Source of the DNA: Fibrella forsythiae | Lineage (GTDB): Bacteria > Bacteroidota > Bacteroidia > Cytophagales > Spirosomataceae | Length of the DNA stretch: 40,533 nt | NCBI RefSeq assembly: GCF_017353175.1 | Contig: NZ_JAFMYW010000019.1 | Location: forward strand, 1-40,533 | Reading direction: 5' to 3' | Shown: in pieces, positions 1-8,995 of the stretch | How positions within the stretch are numbered: the stretch's first letter is position 1 | Layout: each line of letters opens with the position of its first letter | Notes under the pieces: generated by a model | Database searches by the model: none | The model's input: only the letters and a program-made list of their open reading frames with translations | What the model was told of the DNA's origin: nothing | Position numbers and translations under genes: made by a program

Positions 1-64
1 ACTGGTGCGCGATCGGTAACCATCAAGGATCCCTAGTCCCTCACGCTGGCTAACGCAATTCGGT

Positions 65-1042
65 ATGAAACTCAGCCACTACCTGCTTCTCTATTGCCTG
101 GGGTTTATCTTAGCCTGGCAGTCGGCCCCCGCCCAGATACACGCCGCCCAGGAGCAGCTGCCCCTTCACCTGTTTACCTACGATAAGACCCTGCCGCTGG
201 CTTATCACGACTCGCTGATGGACACCCAGCAGGGCGTTCGCATCTACCAGATCGCCTATGCCAGTCCGCTGAAAGGCCAGGTAACCGGGCTATTGTTTGT
301 TCCGCCGGGGCCGGGTCCTTTCCCCGGCATCCTGCTCCAACACGGAGCGCCCGGAAGTGCCCTGGCGCAAACGCCACGAGGCCTGTACCTGGCTCGTCAC
401 GGCGCAGTCGTGCTAGCCACCAATGCGCCTTTTGCCCAGCGGGGAGGTGACCCGCTCCAATTCACCCTTGCCGACAGCGTTGACCAGGTGCGCTACATCA
501 TCAATCTTCAGCGGGCGGTGGACCTGCTGCTACGCCGACCGGATATAGATACCAGCCGACTGGGTTACGTGGGGCGCAGTTACAGCGGCTCAATGGGTGT
601 GCTACTGGCGGGCATCGAGCGGCGAATAAAAACCTACGTGCTGGCTGTAGCCGACGGGGGATTCGTTAGTCATTTTAGTAGTACAACGGCCCTGACGGGT
701 GATCAACTGTCCCTAGAAGGTCCGGCGCGAAAGCGGTGGCTGGCGGCGCAGCTGCCGATTGAGCCAATTCGGTTCATTCACCGCACTCCTGGGGCAGGCC
801 TGCTGCTGCAGTCTGCCCGGCAGGACGAAGCCGTAGCGGCTGCTGATGCCGAAGCCCTGCACCGGGCGGCCCCAGCTGGTACACTTATCAAGTGGTACGA
901 TGCGGGCCACCGGCTGAACGCACAGGCGTATCTGGATCAGCTCGCCTGGTTTCATCAACAGTTAGGCACGCGGGCCGCTGGCCCCGGTGACGAGCAGGGA
1001 CCCGCTTTCCCCGCGCCTCCATCAGCCCAAAAACGTCCTTAA
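65..1042 (+). CDS. Secreted alpha/beta hydrolase (dienelactone hydrolase-like)
   Basis: The 325-residue protein begins with a signal peptide (hydrophobic residues 6-20, then SAPAQ), so it probably acts in the periplasm or outside the cell. The rest reads as an alpha/beta hydrolase: an oxyanion-region LQHGAPG (91-97), a nucleophile elbow GRSYSG with Ser172, a candidate acid Asp254 in RQDEA and a candidate His282 in DAGH. The elbow is G-x-S-x-S-G, slightly off the classical GxSxG. The family cleaves esters, lactones or peptides; the substrate here is unknown. The C-terminal 25 residues are Pro/Ala/Gly-rich and probably disordered. The gene stands alone, with a hairpin about 70 bp downstream. 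Confidence 0.8.
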   Translation: MKLSHYLLLYCLGFILAWQSAPAQIHAAQEQLPLHLFTYDKTLPLAYHDSLMDTQQGVRIYQIAYASPLKGQVTGLLFVPPGPGPFPGILLQHGAPGSALAQTPRGLYLARHGAVVLATNAPFAQRGGDPLQFTLADSVDQVRYIINLQRAVDLLLRRPDIDTSRLGYVGRSYSGSMGVLLAGIERRIKTYVLAVADGGFVSHFSSTTALTGDQLSLEGPARKRWLAAQLPIEPIRFIHRTPGAGLLLQSARQDEAVAAADAEALHRAAPAGTLIKWYDAGHRLNAQAYLDQLAWFHQQLGTRAAGPGDEQGPAFPAPPSAQKRP

Positions 1043-1110
1043 AAAGCAGGTTGGGTCAACGCCGGCGCACACAATTGCTGCCCGCTGGCAGGCTATTCCT
1101 GGATCCGGGC

Positions 1111-1161
1111 CCCTAAACGGCCAGTCCGTGCTCACGCAGCCACCGGACTAGCCGTTTAGGG
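1111..1161. terminator. Inverted repeat, 18-bp arms
   Basis: Arms 1111-1128 and 1144-1161 pair over 18 bp with one mismatch around a 15-nt loop. It lies downstream of the hydrolase gene and has no long T-run. It is probably a transcription terminator or an RNA 3'-end stabiliser. Confidence 0.55.
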
Positions 1162-1515
1162 CGACCTCATGTATCTACTCAGTCTCTGCTCACATGCTTT
1201 GCTAGCCCATGCGTCACTGGTAACGCGGTTGCTGCGTGGAATCGGCGAGCGGGGCTGTGGGCTGCCAATGAACCTGGTTAGTAGTGAAGTTAAGCGGCCG
1301 GACGTACCGCTCCTTTCCAGGCGCGTTGGGGCAAAGGGCTTTTATCGGCTATCACGCCTCCAGGCACCTTTGACCTGGCGAGCCGCTCAAAACGGCAGGT
1401 TCACCGATTCACGCAGTTCAGTCGGCACAATCCCCAGTACAACCCGCAACAGATTGATCAGGCTGACCTGAACGCTGAATTTTGCCCTATCAAACGCTAA
1501 CAAATCAAGCACACG
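1162..1515. other. Non-coding stretch before the first lipoprotein gene
   Basis: About 350 bp with no gene I would defend. A 100-codon frame crosses it, but its translation has no domain, signal or sensible composition. The stretch presumably carries the promoter of the lipoprotein gene starting at 1516; I could not pick out a convincing Bacteroidota promoter. Confidence 0.4.
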
Positions 1516-2115
1516 ATGTCTGTTTCTTCCTCAATTTCTCCGGCCCCAGTGGCTGCTGCCTCCCTGGCTATTTGCCCCTTGCTTACCCGTACGCTCCGCT
1601 ACACCGCCGGTCTGCTGGCCCTTGGCCTGGTGGCCTGCTCCTCACCCGGAACGGCCACCGACCCTGCACCCAAGCCAGGGGGCAACTACGTTAAAGTAAC
1701 CCTGAATGGCCAGACTAAAACCTACACCAACGTCAAGCTCGATGAGGAGGGCGTCGCCGGTGGTCTCCGGCTCTGGAGCCTGGAAGCCACCGCTAGTGAG
1801 GATGACTTTTTATCCGTGTCCATGTGGGGAAGTGGCACGGGGCCCTATCCTTACAAGCCAACCATTGATTCCTTCAAGCAGGTCAGTCAGATCGAATACA
1901 GAACCAAAAACGGGATGCTGGCCAGTTATGCCGCTCTGGTCTGCCCCGATCAGGCGGGCTTCTACGCCCCCCAGGGCTCTGTTACCGTCACTCAGTACAG
2001 CAACGGTAAAGCCGCCAAGGGCACCTTTAGCGGGGCGCTGATGAGCGACCAGGATGCCGACAACTGCAACAAGCAGGGTACGCCTTTCAGCGGTGAATTC
2101 TCGATCAGCCAATAG
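1516..2115 (+). CDS. Lipoprotein of DUF6252-like type
   Basis: A 199-residue protein with a long N-terminal leader. The hydrophobic stretch TAGLLALGLVACSS ends in a lipobox whose Cys becomes the lipidated residue, so the mature protein starts near residue 41 and sits in the envelope. The remainder is a beta-rich domain. Its last about 45 residues (GSVTVTQY ... GTFSGAL ... FSGEFSI) closely match the C-terminus of the larger lipoprotein two genes downstream (VTITEY ... GSFSGTL ... VKGQFR). This resembles the DUF6252 family of Bacteroidota lipoproteins, whose function is unknown. Two further lipoproteins follow in the same direction. The family name is from memory of the motif. Confidence 0.7.
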   Translation: MSVSSSISPAPVAAASLAICPLLTRTLRYTAGLLALGLVACSSPGTATDPAPKPGGNYVKVTLNGQTKTYTNVKLDEEGVAGGLRLWSLEATASEDDFLSVSMWGSGTGPYPYKPTIDSFKQVSQIEYRTKNGMLASYAALVCPDQAGFYAPQGSVTVTQYSNGKAAKGTFSGALMSDQDADNCNKQGTPFSGEFSISQ

Positions 2116-2179
2116 TAACCGGCTACACTATCCAGACGCCTCATGGGGGCAGCAGTCAACCGTTTCTATCTACTCCATC

Positions 2180-2815
2180 ATGAATACTACGTCACTTACG
2201 CTACGACTGGTCGGCTGGTCATTCGTCTATACGCTGCTGATGGCCGCGTGTAGGCCAGCACCAGAAGCAGTTGGGCCATCGCCACAGCCTACCGATTCAG
2301 TTCAGATTAATGGCTACACCTATCCTACACGGCTCATTGGCCAACAGCGCTGGACTACCATCAATTACCGGGGACCAGGCGGTATGGCCTACGGCACGGG
2401 CACCCAGAAGCCCATCTATGGCCGCTATTACACCTACAGCGAAGCCAGGGCTATTGCCCTGCCACCGGGCTGGCGCTTGCCCACGGAGGCCGACTGGGTA
2501 ACGCTGGTGCAGAGCCAGGGCGTTGTGCTGGAGCAGAACACGGCCAGAAAACAGGAAGCGGTCAAAAAGCTCTTATCGACCACCAACTGGCGCAGTTTAC
2601 CGGGCACTAACGCCTCGGGCTTCGATGCTCATCCTGCGGGCTACGGCACCGACAGTTTGCCCCCACAAGATGGCGATTTGGTCGAGTTCTGGGCAACTGG
2701 TGGCGTGTCGATGAGTATTCAGGAAAGTAGTCACAACAATCACCTGCTACGCTTTTACGGCAACGACAATGAGCCATCGGTCCGCTACACGGTCCGCTTT
2801 GTCAGTGGCCAGTAA
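2180..2815 (+). CDS. FISUMP-domain lipoprotein
   Basis: I chose the ATG at 2180 because it gives a clean lipoprotein leader: MNTTSLTLRLVGWSF, a hydrophobic stretch, then LMAAC as lipobox. The mature part has the hallmarks of the Fibrobacter succinogenes major paralogous (FISUMP) domain: an early QINGYTYPTRLIGQQRWTT strand set, a YYTYSEARA motif, the signature LPPGWRLPTEADW, a Gly/Trp-rich middle with the GFDAHPAGYG core, and a closing RYTVRFV strand. The domain is common in secreted Bacteroidota proteins and no activity is established. It is the second of three consecutive lipoprotein genes, 64 bp after the previous stop. Confidence 0.75.
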   Translation: MNTTSLTLRLVGWSFVYTLLMAACRPAPEAVGPSPQPTDSVQINGYTYPTRLIGQQRWTTINYRGPGGMAYGTGTQKPIYGRYYTYSEARAIALPPGWRLPTEADWVTLVQSQGVVLEQNTARKQEAVKKLLSTTNWRSLPGTNASGFDAHPAGYGTDSLPPQDGDLVEFWATGGVSMSIQESSHNNHLLRFYGNDNEPSVRYTVRFVSGQ

Positions 2816-2844
2816 GATCGCTGCTCCACTTTATCTCTCCCTCA

Positions 2845-4227
2845 ATGTCTATTTCATTCATGTTTCTCTCCATCCTGCGTAAAACGGGCTATGCCCTGAG
2901 CCTGCTGGGCCTGGCTCTCGCCTGTAAATCTGGAGGCGATACGGTTACGCCCCCTGAACCAACTAAGCCCGGCGTCCCCACTGCCGTGGGTAACCCGCTG
3001 GGTGCGGCAGTGAGTAAAACCATTGGCCCGGCGGGCGGCACCCTCAGCAGCGCCGACGGCAGCATGACGCTGCGTTTCCCTGCCGGTGCCCTCACCCAAG
3101 AAACGCTCATCACCGTCCAGCCCGTTGAGAACACGGCCTTTGGCGGGGCAGGCGTGGGCTACGAGTTTGGCCCCCATGGTACCCAGTTCAAAAAGCCCGT
3201 TACCCTCAGCTGGACCTACAAAGAGGAAGACCTGCGCGGCTCCTCACCCGCCGCCCTGGGCATTGCCTACCAGGACGAGCAGGGCATCTGGCAGGGGCGA
3301 GACAATCTGGCCGCTATACCCGCTCAGCACCGGGTCGTTGCGCCTCTGTATCACTTCAGCCGGTATTCGTTCTACGAAAACTTTTGGCTAAACCCGGTTG
3401 ACAGAACGCTGGCTCCTAATGAAACTGTTGAGTTTAAAGTATTTTATCAGGAAAACAGCAGGAAGTTTCCTGGTTCGATAGACGATTCTGAAAACGAGAC
3501 GAATTTAAAACCTGCTGATACGCTCACAGTTCCCAGTGGACCAACTCTTGACGATATGGTGCACTCTTTAGTCCCCACGGTACAGCTTCTTACAGCAAAT
3601 CAGGTGAAAAATTGGCGGGTGAATGGTCAGGACGTTATTGGCAGGGTAGACTCACCTACCGGGTTTCTGAGCTACCACGAAGGCAAGTCCGTCATCTATA
3701 AAGCGCCAGCCAAGGCCCCCGAGGCCAATCCCGTGGCCGTTAGCGTGGAGGTTATCACGCCGGGAAAAGGAAAACTAATGCTAGTCCGTAATATGACCAT
3801 TGAATCGCCCAACGAGTTGTATATCGGCGGTGCCAAGTACGATCCGGCATTTGCCGAGGCTGATATTGTCGATGGGTATCTGGCTGTCTTTGTGACGGGA
3901 AAACCCCGCGATAACACCAGACAACCCGGTGTTTTTATCCAGCTGACCGGTATTCACGGGCCAGGGAGCTTCAACCTGGGCAAGGAAAACAAGAATAAGC
4001 TCACTGTAAGTGGCTTCGATCAGGGGGGGACCGCTTATGAATGGCACTACCTCCCCGAGCAGAGAGAAGAGGTATTTGGTCCCGGCAACGTTACCATCAC
4101 CGAATACAACGTGAAGGATCGGATCGTAGCGGGTTCATTTTCGGGGACCCTGCACTACTACAACCGGGAAACCAAAGCCTACAAGTCCCTATCTGTAAAG
4201 GGGCAGTTCCGCACCGGTGGTGGGTGA
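2845..4227 (+). CDS. Large lipoprotein with ZU5-like domain
   Basis: A 460-residue lipoprotein (SLLGLALAC lipobox, Cys near residue 27), followed by a Pro/Thr-rich linker. Residues about 50-125 read as a ZU5-like beta domain: IGPAGGTLSSADGSMTLRFP, then AGALTQETLITVQPV, then a VGYEFGPHGTQFKKPVTLSW segment typical of this domain in Bacteroidota surface proteins. Residues about 310-460 form a DUF6252-like beta domain related to the C-terminus of the lipoprotein at 1516. It likely sits on the outer membrane in a binding or structural role. It is 29 bp after the FISUMP gene, so the three probably form one transcription unit. Confidence 0.7.
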   Translation: MSISFMFLSILRKTGYALSLLGLALACKSGGDTVTPPEPTKPGVPTAVGNPLGAAVSKTIGPAGGTLSSADGSMTLRFPAGALTQETLITVQPVENTAFGGAGVGYEFGPHGTQFKKPVTLSWTYKEEDLRGSSPAALGIAYQDEQGIWQGRDNLAAIPAQHRVVAPLYHFSRYSFYENFWLNPVDRTLAPNETVEFKVFYQENSRKFPGSIDDSENETNLKPADTLTVPSGPTLDDMVHSLVPTVQLLTANQVKNWRVNGQDVIGRVDSPTGFLSYHEGKSVIYKAPAKAPEANPVAVSVEVITPGKGKLMLVRNMTIESPNELYIGGAKYDPAFAEADIVDGYLAVFVTGKPRDNTRQPGVFIQLTGIHGPGSFNLGKENKNKLTVSGFDQGGTAYEWHYLPEQREEVFGPGNVTITEYNVKDRIVAGSFSGTLHYYNRETKAYKSLSVKGQFRTGGG

Positions 4228-4344
4228 GCCAACCCGCTAAGCTGCCGACTACCCAGGCCCGAAAAGCCGCTGCCGGGGATGCCCCCGCTTCTTAGGCCGC
4301 CTAGACTGAGTGCTACTTTACCAACCAAGCAAACCACCTATCAA

Positions 4345-4785
4345 ATGCTTCGCTTTCTCTCCATTACAACAATCATTCTAGTCGCGGCGGGCATCGCCCT
4401 GGTTGCCTTCATGGCCTTTGTCAATCCGCAAGCCGTGATGGACCTGGTGCAGGTGAAACTGCCCAACCCGGACGCTTACAGTTCAATCCGGGGGGTGTAC
4501 GGGGGCGCCGGTTTAACGCTGGTGGTTGCGCTGCTTTACCTGGCCAGCACAGATCTACAGAAAGGCCTACTGCTGGTGGCGATCCTGTGCGGCTTTTACG
4601 CGCTCTCTCGGCTAATAACGGGTCAGATCGAGGGGCCGCTGGGTCCGTTCGGTAGCCGGTGGCTGCTTATTGAAGCCAGTATGTGCAGCCTGGCCTTGCT
4701 GCTCCGGTGGCTCAGAGCCCGCTCGTTCGCCGTACGGACGGCCAATCAATTGAAGAGCGATACCCGGCCCAATCCGGCCGGGTAG
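4345..4785 (+). CDS. DUF4345-like four-helix membrane protein
   Basis: A 146-residue integral membrane protein. Hydrophobic segments lie near residues 5-25, 45-68, 75-95 and 108-128, and the region SSIRGVYGGAGLTL is typical of DUF4345 proteins, whose function is unknown. I use the ATG at 4345 (MLRFLSITT); the in-frame upstream extension is Pro-rich and unlike a protein N-terminus. It precedes a LytS-type kinase by about 45-170 bp in the same direction. Confidence 0.65.
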   Translation: MLRFLSITTIILVAAGIALVAFMAFVNPQAVMDLVQVKLPNPDAYSSIRGVYGGAGLTLVVALLYLASTDLQKGLLLVAILCGFYALSRLITGQIEGPLGPFGSRWLLIEASMCSLALLLRWLRARSFAVRTANQLKSDTRPNPAG

Positions 4786-4954
4786 GTTGAAAGGCCAAGA
4801 TCTGCCTGGAGCAGGTAAGCCCTGAACCATGACAATTCATGCACAGTTTGTCACGGTTGAAGGCTCAACTAGAGCAAATCATCCCGGATGGAGATACGGT
4901 AAGCCGTCCGCCCCGGTAGCTTTGTCGGCAGGTGCGCTTCATCACCTGACTGCC

Positions 4955-6055
4955 ATGGCCTACCTGCTCCCCGTCAAGCTGCCCCGCCCGCTGTTTACCC
5001 GGCCCGAAGCCTGGTATCATCTGCTGTGGCTGCCAGTCGTTTACCCGGTAGCAGGCTGGCTATTGATTGGCGAGCGCTACTTCAGTCAACTAAACGTTTT
5101 TGTGGTCGGTACATTGACAATGCTGATCATTCACGCCGTGGATCTGCTGGTGCTGACCGTTGTTGTCAAAAGCATCATCGCCCACTACGCTGGCCTGCAG
5201 CAGGTGCAGCAGCGTAACGGGCTGGCCCTGGGCGTGGGGACACTAATGTCAGCCATCCTGTCGGGCAGCTCGGTGTGGATCTGTGGCCAGGTCCCGCTGC
5301 TGGGTACCTCGTTTTCCGCCGGGGTGGTGCTGTCTGTCGCCGGGGTAGGTACCATTAGCGCCCTGTTGATGGGTTATGTGCTCATTGTGACCGATACGTA
5401 TAAGCGCTGGCAGGAGGACCAGGCCGAAAAACAGCAACTTCGCCAGCTGGCCATGCAGCAGCAAATCGACGCGCTGAAGGGGCAGATCAACCCGCACTTT
5501 TTATTTAACTCCCTTAACTCTGTCTCCTCCTTGATTGCCGACGAGCCCCAGCAGGCCGAGGCCTTCGTAGACCAGATGGCCAAGGTCTACCGCTACCTGC
5601 TGCAGGCCAACCGGCAAACAGACGATACCGGCGAGTTGACCACGCTGGCCACCGAGATGAGCTTTATCCGGTCTTACCTCCATTTGCTGAAGACCCGCTA
5701 CGGCCCGGGTATCCGGCTCGAAGTCGCCCTGGATGAGCCCGACCTAAACTGGCTACTGCCTCCCCTGACGCTGCTGCAGCTGGTTGAGAATGCCGTCAAG
5801 CATAACGTGATCTACGCCCACAAGCCCCTGACCATCGAGATCAAGTCTGAGCCAGCGGGCCGACTTTTGGTGCGAAATAACCTGCAGCGCAAAACCACCC
5901 GGGTACTCAGTAACCAGGTGGGAATCAGCAACATTACCGCCAAGTACCGGCTGCTGGCCCAGCCCCAGGTGGGACTATCGCCTGAAGGGTTATCCATTGC
6001 TCAAACTGATTCCCATTTTAGCGTAAGTCTCCCCCTTTTAAACCCTGCTGTCTGA
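4955..6055 (+). CDS. LytS/YehU-type sensor histidine kinase
   Basis: Membrane sensor kinase of the LytS/YehU class. About four transmembrane helices are followed by a coiled-coil linker (near 5400-5480) and the His_kinase signature INPHFLFNSLNS, whose His is the phosphoacceptor. A HATPase region then shows the N-box LLQLVENAVKHN. It should phosphorylate the regulator encoded immediately downstream: its TGA overlaps the regulator's ATG by one base, implying translational coupling. An ATG at 4829 would add 42 residues that look non-coding, so the start is uncertain. The sensing helices show no ligand-binding domain, so the signal is unknown. Confidence 0.85.
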   Translation: MAYLLPVKLPRPLFTRPEAWYHLLWLPVVYPVAGWLLIGERYFSQLNVFVVGTLTMLIIHAVDLLVLTVVVKSIIAHYAGLQQVQQRNGLALGVGTLMSAILSGSSVWICGQVPLLGTSFSAGVVLSVAGVGTISALLMGYVLIVTDTYKRWQEDQAEKQQLRQLAMQQQIDALKGQINPHFLFNSLNSVSSLIADEPQQAEAFVDQMAKVYRYLLQANRQTDDTGELTTLATEMSFIRSYLHLLKTRYGPGIRLEVALDEPDLNWLLPPLTLLQLVENAVKHNVIYAHKPLTIEIKSEPAGRLLVRNNLQRKTTRVLSNQVGISNITAKYRLLAQPQVGLSPEGLSIAQTDSHFSVSLPLLNPAV

Positions 6056-6837
6056 TGAACGTACTGATTGTCGAAGACGAAGAATTAGCCGTCCGTAAAC
6101 TCCGTAAATTGATTGATGCCGTGGAGCCCACCCTACTGGTGCAGGGCGTTACGGGCAGTATCGAAGAATCAGTGGACTGGCTGCGCCAGCACGCGGCTCC
6201 TGACCTGATTTTTATGGATATCGAGCTGGCTGACGGGCAAAGCTTCGAGATTTTTGAGCAGGTAGACATTCGAAGCCGGGTGATTTTCACGACCTCCTAC
6301 GATGAATACGCCCTGCAGGCTTTCCGGGTTAACAGCATCGATTACCTGCTCAAGCCGATCCAGAAGGAAGACTTGCAGCGAAGTCTAAGAAAGCTCCGCG
6401 ATCTGACGGCCCAGGAGCCAATCCCCATCCAGCCCCTGACGCTGAGCATCGAAAAGCTGCTGCGGGAGCTGCAGGATCCGGGCGCCCCGGCCAACGAGTA
6501 CCGCAAGCGGTTTTTGGTCAAACAGGGGCAAAAACTCCTATCGGTGGAGACCGGCGAGATTCTGTATTTCTATACCGACGAGCGGTTCAGTTTTTTCAAA
6601 ACGCGAAGCGGCCAGAGGTTTCTGGTTGATTATACGCTCGATGAGCTGGCCGATTCGCTGGATCCGGCCAGTTTCTTCAGGGTGAACCGGGGCCTGATCA
6701 TTACCCACCAGGCCGTTGAGCAGATCCAGCCCTATTTCGGTAACCGTCTGGCCTTGACGCTCAAACCGGTATTCGATAAAGAAGCCCTTGTGAGCCGCGA
6801 GAAGGTGGGCGACTTTAAGGTCTGGATGGGAAAATAA
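6055..6837 (+). CDS. LytTR-family response regulator
   Basis: A 260-residue response regulator. The receiver domain (1-120) has acidic residues E7/D8/E9, phosphoacceptor Asp55 in LIFMDIEL, and Lys100 in YLLKP. Residues about 150-255 form a LytTR DNA-binding domain (FLVKQGQKLLSVETGEILYF ... FFRVNRGLIITHQAVEQI), which binds direct repeats in promoters. It partners the overlapping upstream kinase. The target genes are not evident from the window. Confidence 0.9.
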   Translation: MNVLIVEDEELAVRKLRKLIDAVEPTLLVQGVTGSIEESVDWLRQHAAPDLIFMDIELADGQSFEIFEQVDIRSRVIFTTSYDEYALQAFRVNSIDYLLKPIQKEDLQRSLRKLRDLTAQEPIPIQPLTLSIEKLLRELQDPGAPANEYRKRFLVKQGQKLLSVETGEILYFYTDERFSFFKTRSGQRFLVDYTLDELADSLDPASFFRVNRGLIITHQAVEQIQPYFGNRLALTLKPVFDKEALVSREKVGDFKVWMGK

Positions 6838-6969
6838 AGGGACTCGGCCGGTTCACGGGCTGCTCGCCAATATATTGTCTGGTACGTCGAAGGGCTGCCA
6901 ATATAGTATCAAGCTGCCTTAGTCATAGCCGAGTAAAGTAGAAGACCTTACTCCTTGTCGCCTCATCAC

Positions 6970-8100
6970 ATGACCCAACGCAGTTCTGATTTCTGGCTTC
7001 GACTGATTGGCATTGGTCTCCAGAGTACGTTGTCTGTGCTGACCAGCGAGCTGTTCTGGAAACCCTTGTCTTGGCAACATCTTGCTTTGGCCGGGTTTAT
7101 CCTGGCCCGGACAACTGCCCTGTGGCAAATAAATCAGGCCATCATTGCCTGGTCCCGCTACAGATCCAGCTGGCGCAGCCGGTCTGGTAGCCGACTTGCA
7201 GTAGCCTTTCTTGCCTGTTACGGCGCCACAGCGCTGTGTTTGTGGGGATTTGACCTAATCTGGTACCTAAGCCGGGCAAATCTGCAGCTTGATTCTATTC
7301 TCGACAGCCGACGCATCTACCTGCACTTTGGCAGTCTTATCCTGGACATGAATACCTTCACCGTGGAGCTGTTTCATGCCTTTGTGTACACCATTGGCTA
7401 CCTGGCTATCTACGAGCTGTTCTTCTACCGGCAGGATTCCTGGCGCTATCAAACTGAACTGGCCCGCTTAGAGGCGGAGCGCGAGAAACTGCGCGTTACA
7501 AACTTGGAAAGCCAGCTGGAGGTGCTCAAACAGCAGGTGAATCCCCACTTCTTATTTAACGCCCTCAACTCGCTGTCGGCCCTGATCAGCGAGGATCCCC
7601 AGCAGGCCGAAGTGTTCGTCGACAAGCTAAGCGGCGTGTACCGGTATATTCTGAGGGCCAACAGTGAGCCGCTGACGATGCTGGGCACCGAACTGGACTT
7701 TATCGACGCTTACTTTCACCTGTTACAGACCCGCTACGGCTGTGGCCTGCGTCTGCGGGTGCTGGTCGATGAAGCAAAGCGAAGTCATAAGCTGCCTCCC
7801 CTGACGCTGCAGCTGCTGGTTGAGAACGCCGTCAAGCATAACGTGATCGCGGCCAAACGGCCGCTTGATATCCTGATTTACACTGATGAGTCGGGGCTGC
7901 TTGTTGTGCAAAACAACCGGCAGCATAAGCTCACCCGCGCCCTATCCAACGGCGTAGGGCTAACCAACATTGTGGCTAAGTACCAGATCCTGAATCTGCC
8001 CCAGCTGGTCATTGAAGAGACCCAGCACCAGTTTATAGTCCGGCTTCCGCTGCTGGCCAGCGATACGTCAGCGGCCACCGATCAGATTAACGTAGGTTAG
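6970..8100 (+). CDS. Second, orphan LytS/YehU-type histidine kinase
   Basis: A 376-residue sensor kinase clearly paralogous to the one at 4955. It shares the signature VNPHFLFNALNSLSALI, the following EDPQQAEVFVDKL, and the N-box LQLLVENAVKHNVI. Transmembrane helices fill the first half and a charged coiled coil precedes the His box. I start at ATG 6970 rather than an in-frame TTG at 6955. No regulator follows: the gene runs into a long hairpin and a convergent lipoprotein. It may share the regulator at 6055, from which it is separated by 132 bp. Confidence 0.85.
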   Translation: MTQRSSDFWLRLIGIGLQSTLSVLTSELFWKPLSWQHLALAGFILARTTALWQINQAIIAWSRYRSSWRSRSGSRLAVAFLACYGATALCLWGFDLIWYLSRANLQLDSILDSRRIYLHFGSLILDMNTFTVELFHAFVYTIGYLAIYELFFYRQDSWRYQTELARLEAEREKLRVTNLESQLEVLKQQVNPHFLFNALNSLSALISEDPQQAEVFVDKLSGVYRYILRANSEPLTMLGTELDFIDAYFHLLQTRYGCGLRLRVLVDEAKRSHKLPPLTLQLLVENAVKHNVIAAKRPLDILIYTDESGLLVVQNNRQHKLTRALSNGVGLTNIVAKYQILNLPQLVIEETQHQFIVRLPLLASDTSAATDQINVG

Positions 8101-8106
8101 GCAACC

Positions 8107-8202
8107 GTAGCGTTTGGGGGCCACGCGCTGGCCTACGGTGCTTTCCCAGGAGACTATGTCTCTACCCGTACCGTAGGCCAGCGCGTGGCCCCCAAACGTT
8201 AC
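8107..8202. terminator. 33-bp-arm hairpin between convergent genes
   Basis: Arms 8107-8139 and 8170-8202 pair over 33 bp with a single mismatch around a 30-nt loop. They sit between the convergent kinase and lipoprotein genes, where a bidirectional terminator is expected. The stem is GC-rich and far longer than a normal intrinsic terminator. Confidence 0.7.
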
Positions 8203-8238
8203 AGGCCAGGCAACTACAAGGCCCGGCATTCAGGTTCC

Positions 8239-8688
8239 TTAGCGCCTGGCGACAAAAGCGACAGCAATCGTTTCTTTGGTGGTGGGGTCGGTCTCCGATA
8301 CGTTGAAGATGAGCGCCGTACCGTCCACATCGGCAATGCGCTGGTTGTTGGAAAACAGGCCGTATTCCGCGCCGATTTGTTTAACCTCCAGGTTCTCCAG
8401 CTGCAATTTGTAGTCGTTGGCCCCCGTGGCCTTTATGACCAGCTCCAAAGCTAGCTTGGCCCCAGCTACTTTAACCAGCGTAACTGCGCCCGAAACGCTT
8501 TGTCCATTGCCGCTTACGGGCAGGGTTGGCAGATCAAGCTCAGTGCCACCACCAGTGAAGCGAAACGAGTTAAGCTGGTAGCTACCGGCGAATTTGTCGG
8601 CCAGCGCAGGGGTGGGCTTAATATCAGTCTCTTTTTTGCAGGCGGTCAGGGTGAGCACAAAGACCAGGAAGAGTACCATCTTTTTCAT
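8239..8688 (-). CDS. Small lipoprotein
   Basis: A 149-residue lipoprotein with leader MKKMVLFLVFVLTLTACKK, lipobox LTAC and Cys17. The mature part is beta-strand-rich (FAGSYQLNSFRFTGGG, then alternating polar/hydrophobic strands), like the small lipocalin-like proteins common in Bacteroidota. No catalytic motif is visible. It converges on the orphan kinase and shares the long hairpin terminator with it. Confidence 0.7.
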   Translation of the reverse strand: MKKMVLFLVFVLTLTACKKETDIKPTPALADKFAGSYQLNSFRFTGGGTELDLPTLPVSGNGQSVSGAVTLVKVAGAKLALELVIKATGANDYKLQLENLEVKQIGAEYGLFSNNQRIADVDGTALIFNVSETDPTTKETIAVAFVARR

Positions 8689-8995
8689 TGTATCGGCCGC
8701 GTAAAACGCGCTTGAGGTTGATTACGGAGCAAACCTACCAGCCCGATTTCTTCTCCTAAAGCCTCCTTTGTGCGAGCTGAATTTTCTGCCGCCTGAACTG
8801 GCAAAAAAGGATAGCTAATTGACCTATCGTAGGGAGGGCCTGATCAGCTTGGCTTATGATGGGCTCTGATTTTGGCCACGGGAAACTACTGCGCTTCCAG
8901 CGCTGGCCTGGTTGGGCGGCAATAGGGTTGTACTTGCCAGCTCTTGGCCGTAGCTTAGCTCAGTTTAACGTTGTTCCTGCGTTAGCCACAAGCTC
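8689..8995. other. Divergent intergenic region upstream of repA
   Basis: About 300 bp between the divergent lipoprotein and repA genes. It should hold both promoters. I see no iterons or strong palindromes here, unlike the region downstream of repA. Confidence 0.4.

Noticed and set aside
1169-1471. 100-codon open frame downstream of the first hydrolase
   Set aside because: The translation is Arg/Leu/Ser-rich without any domain or signal peptide and shows no coding-like pattern; probably chance in GC-rich DNA.
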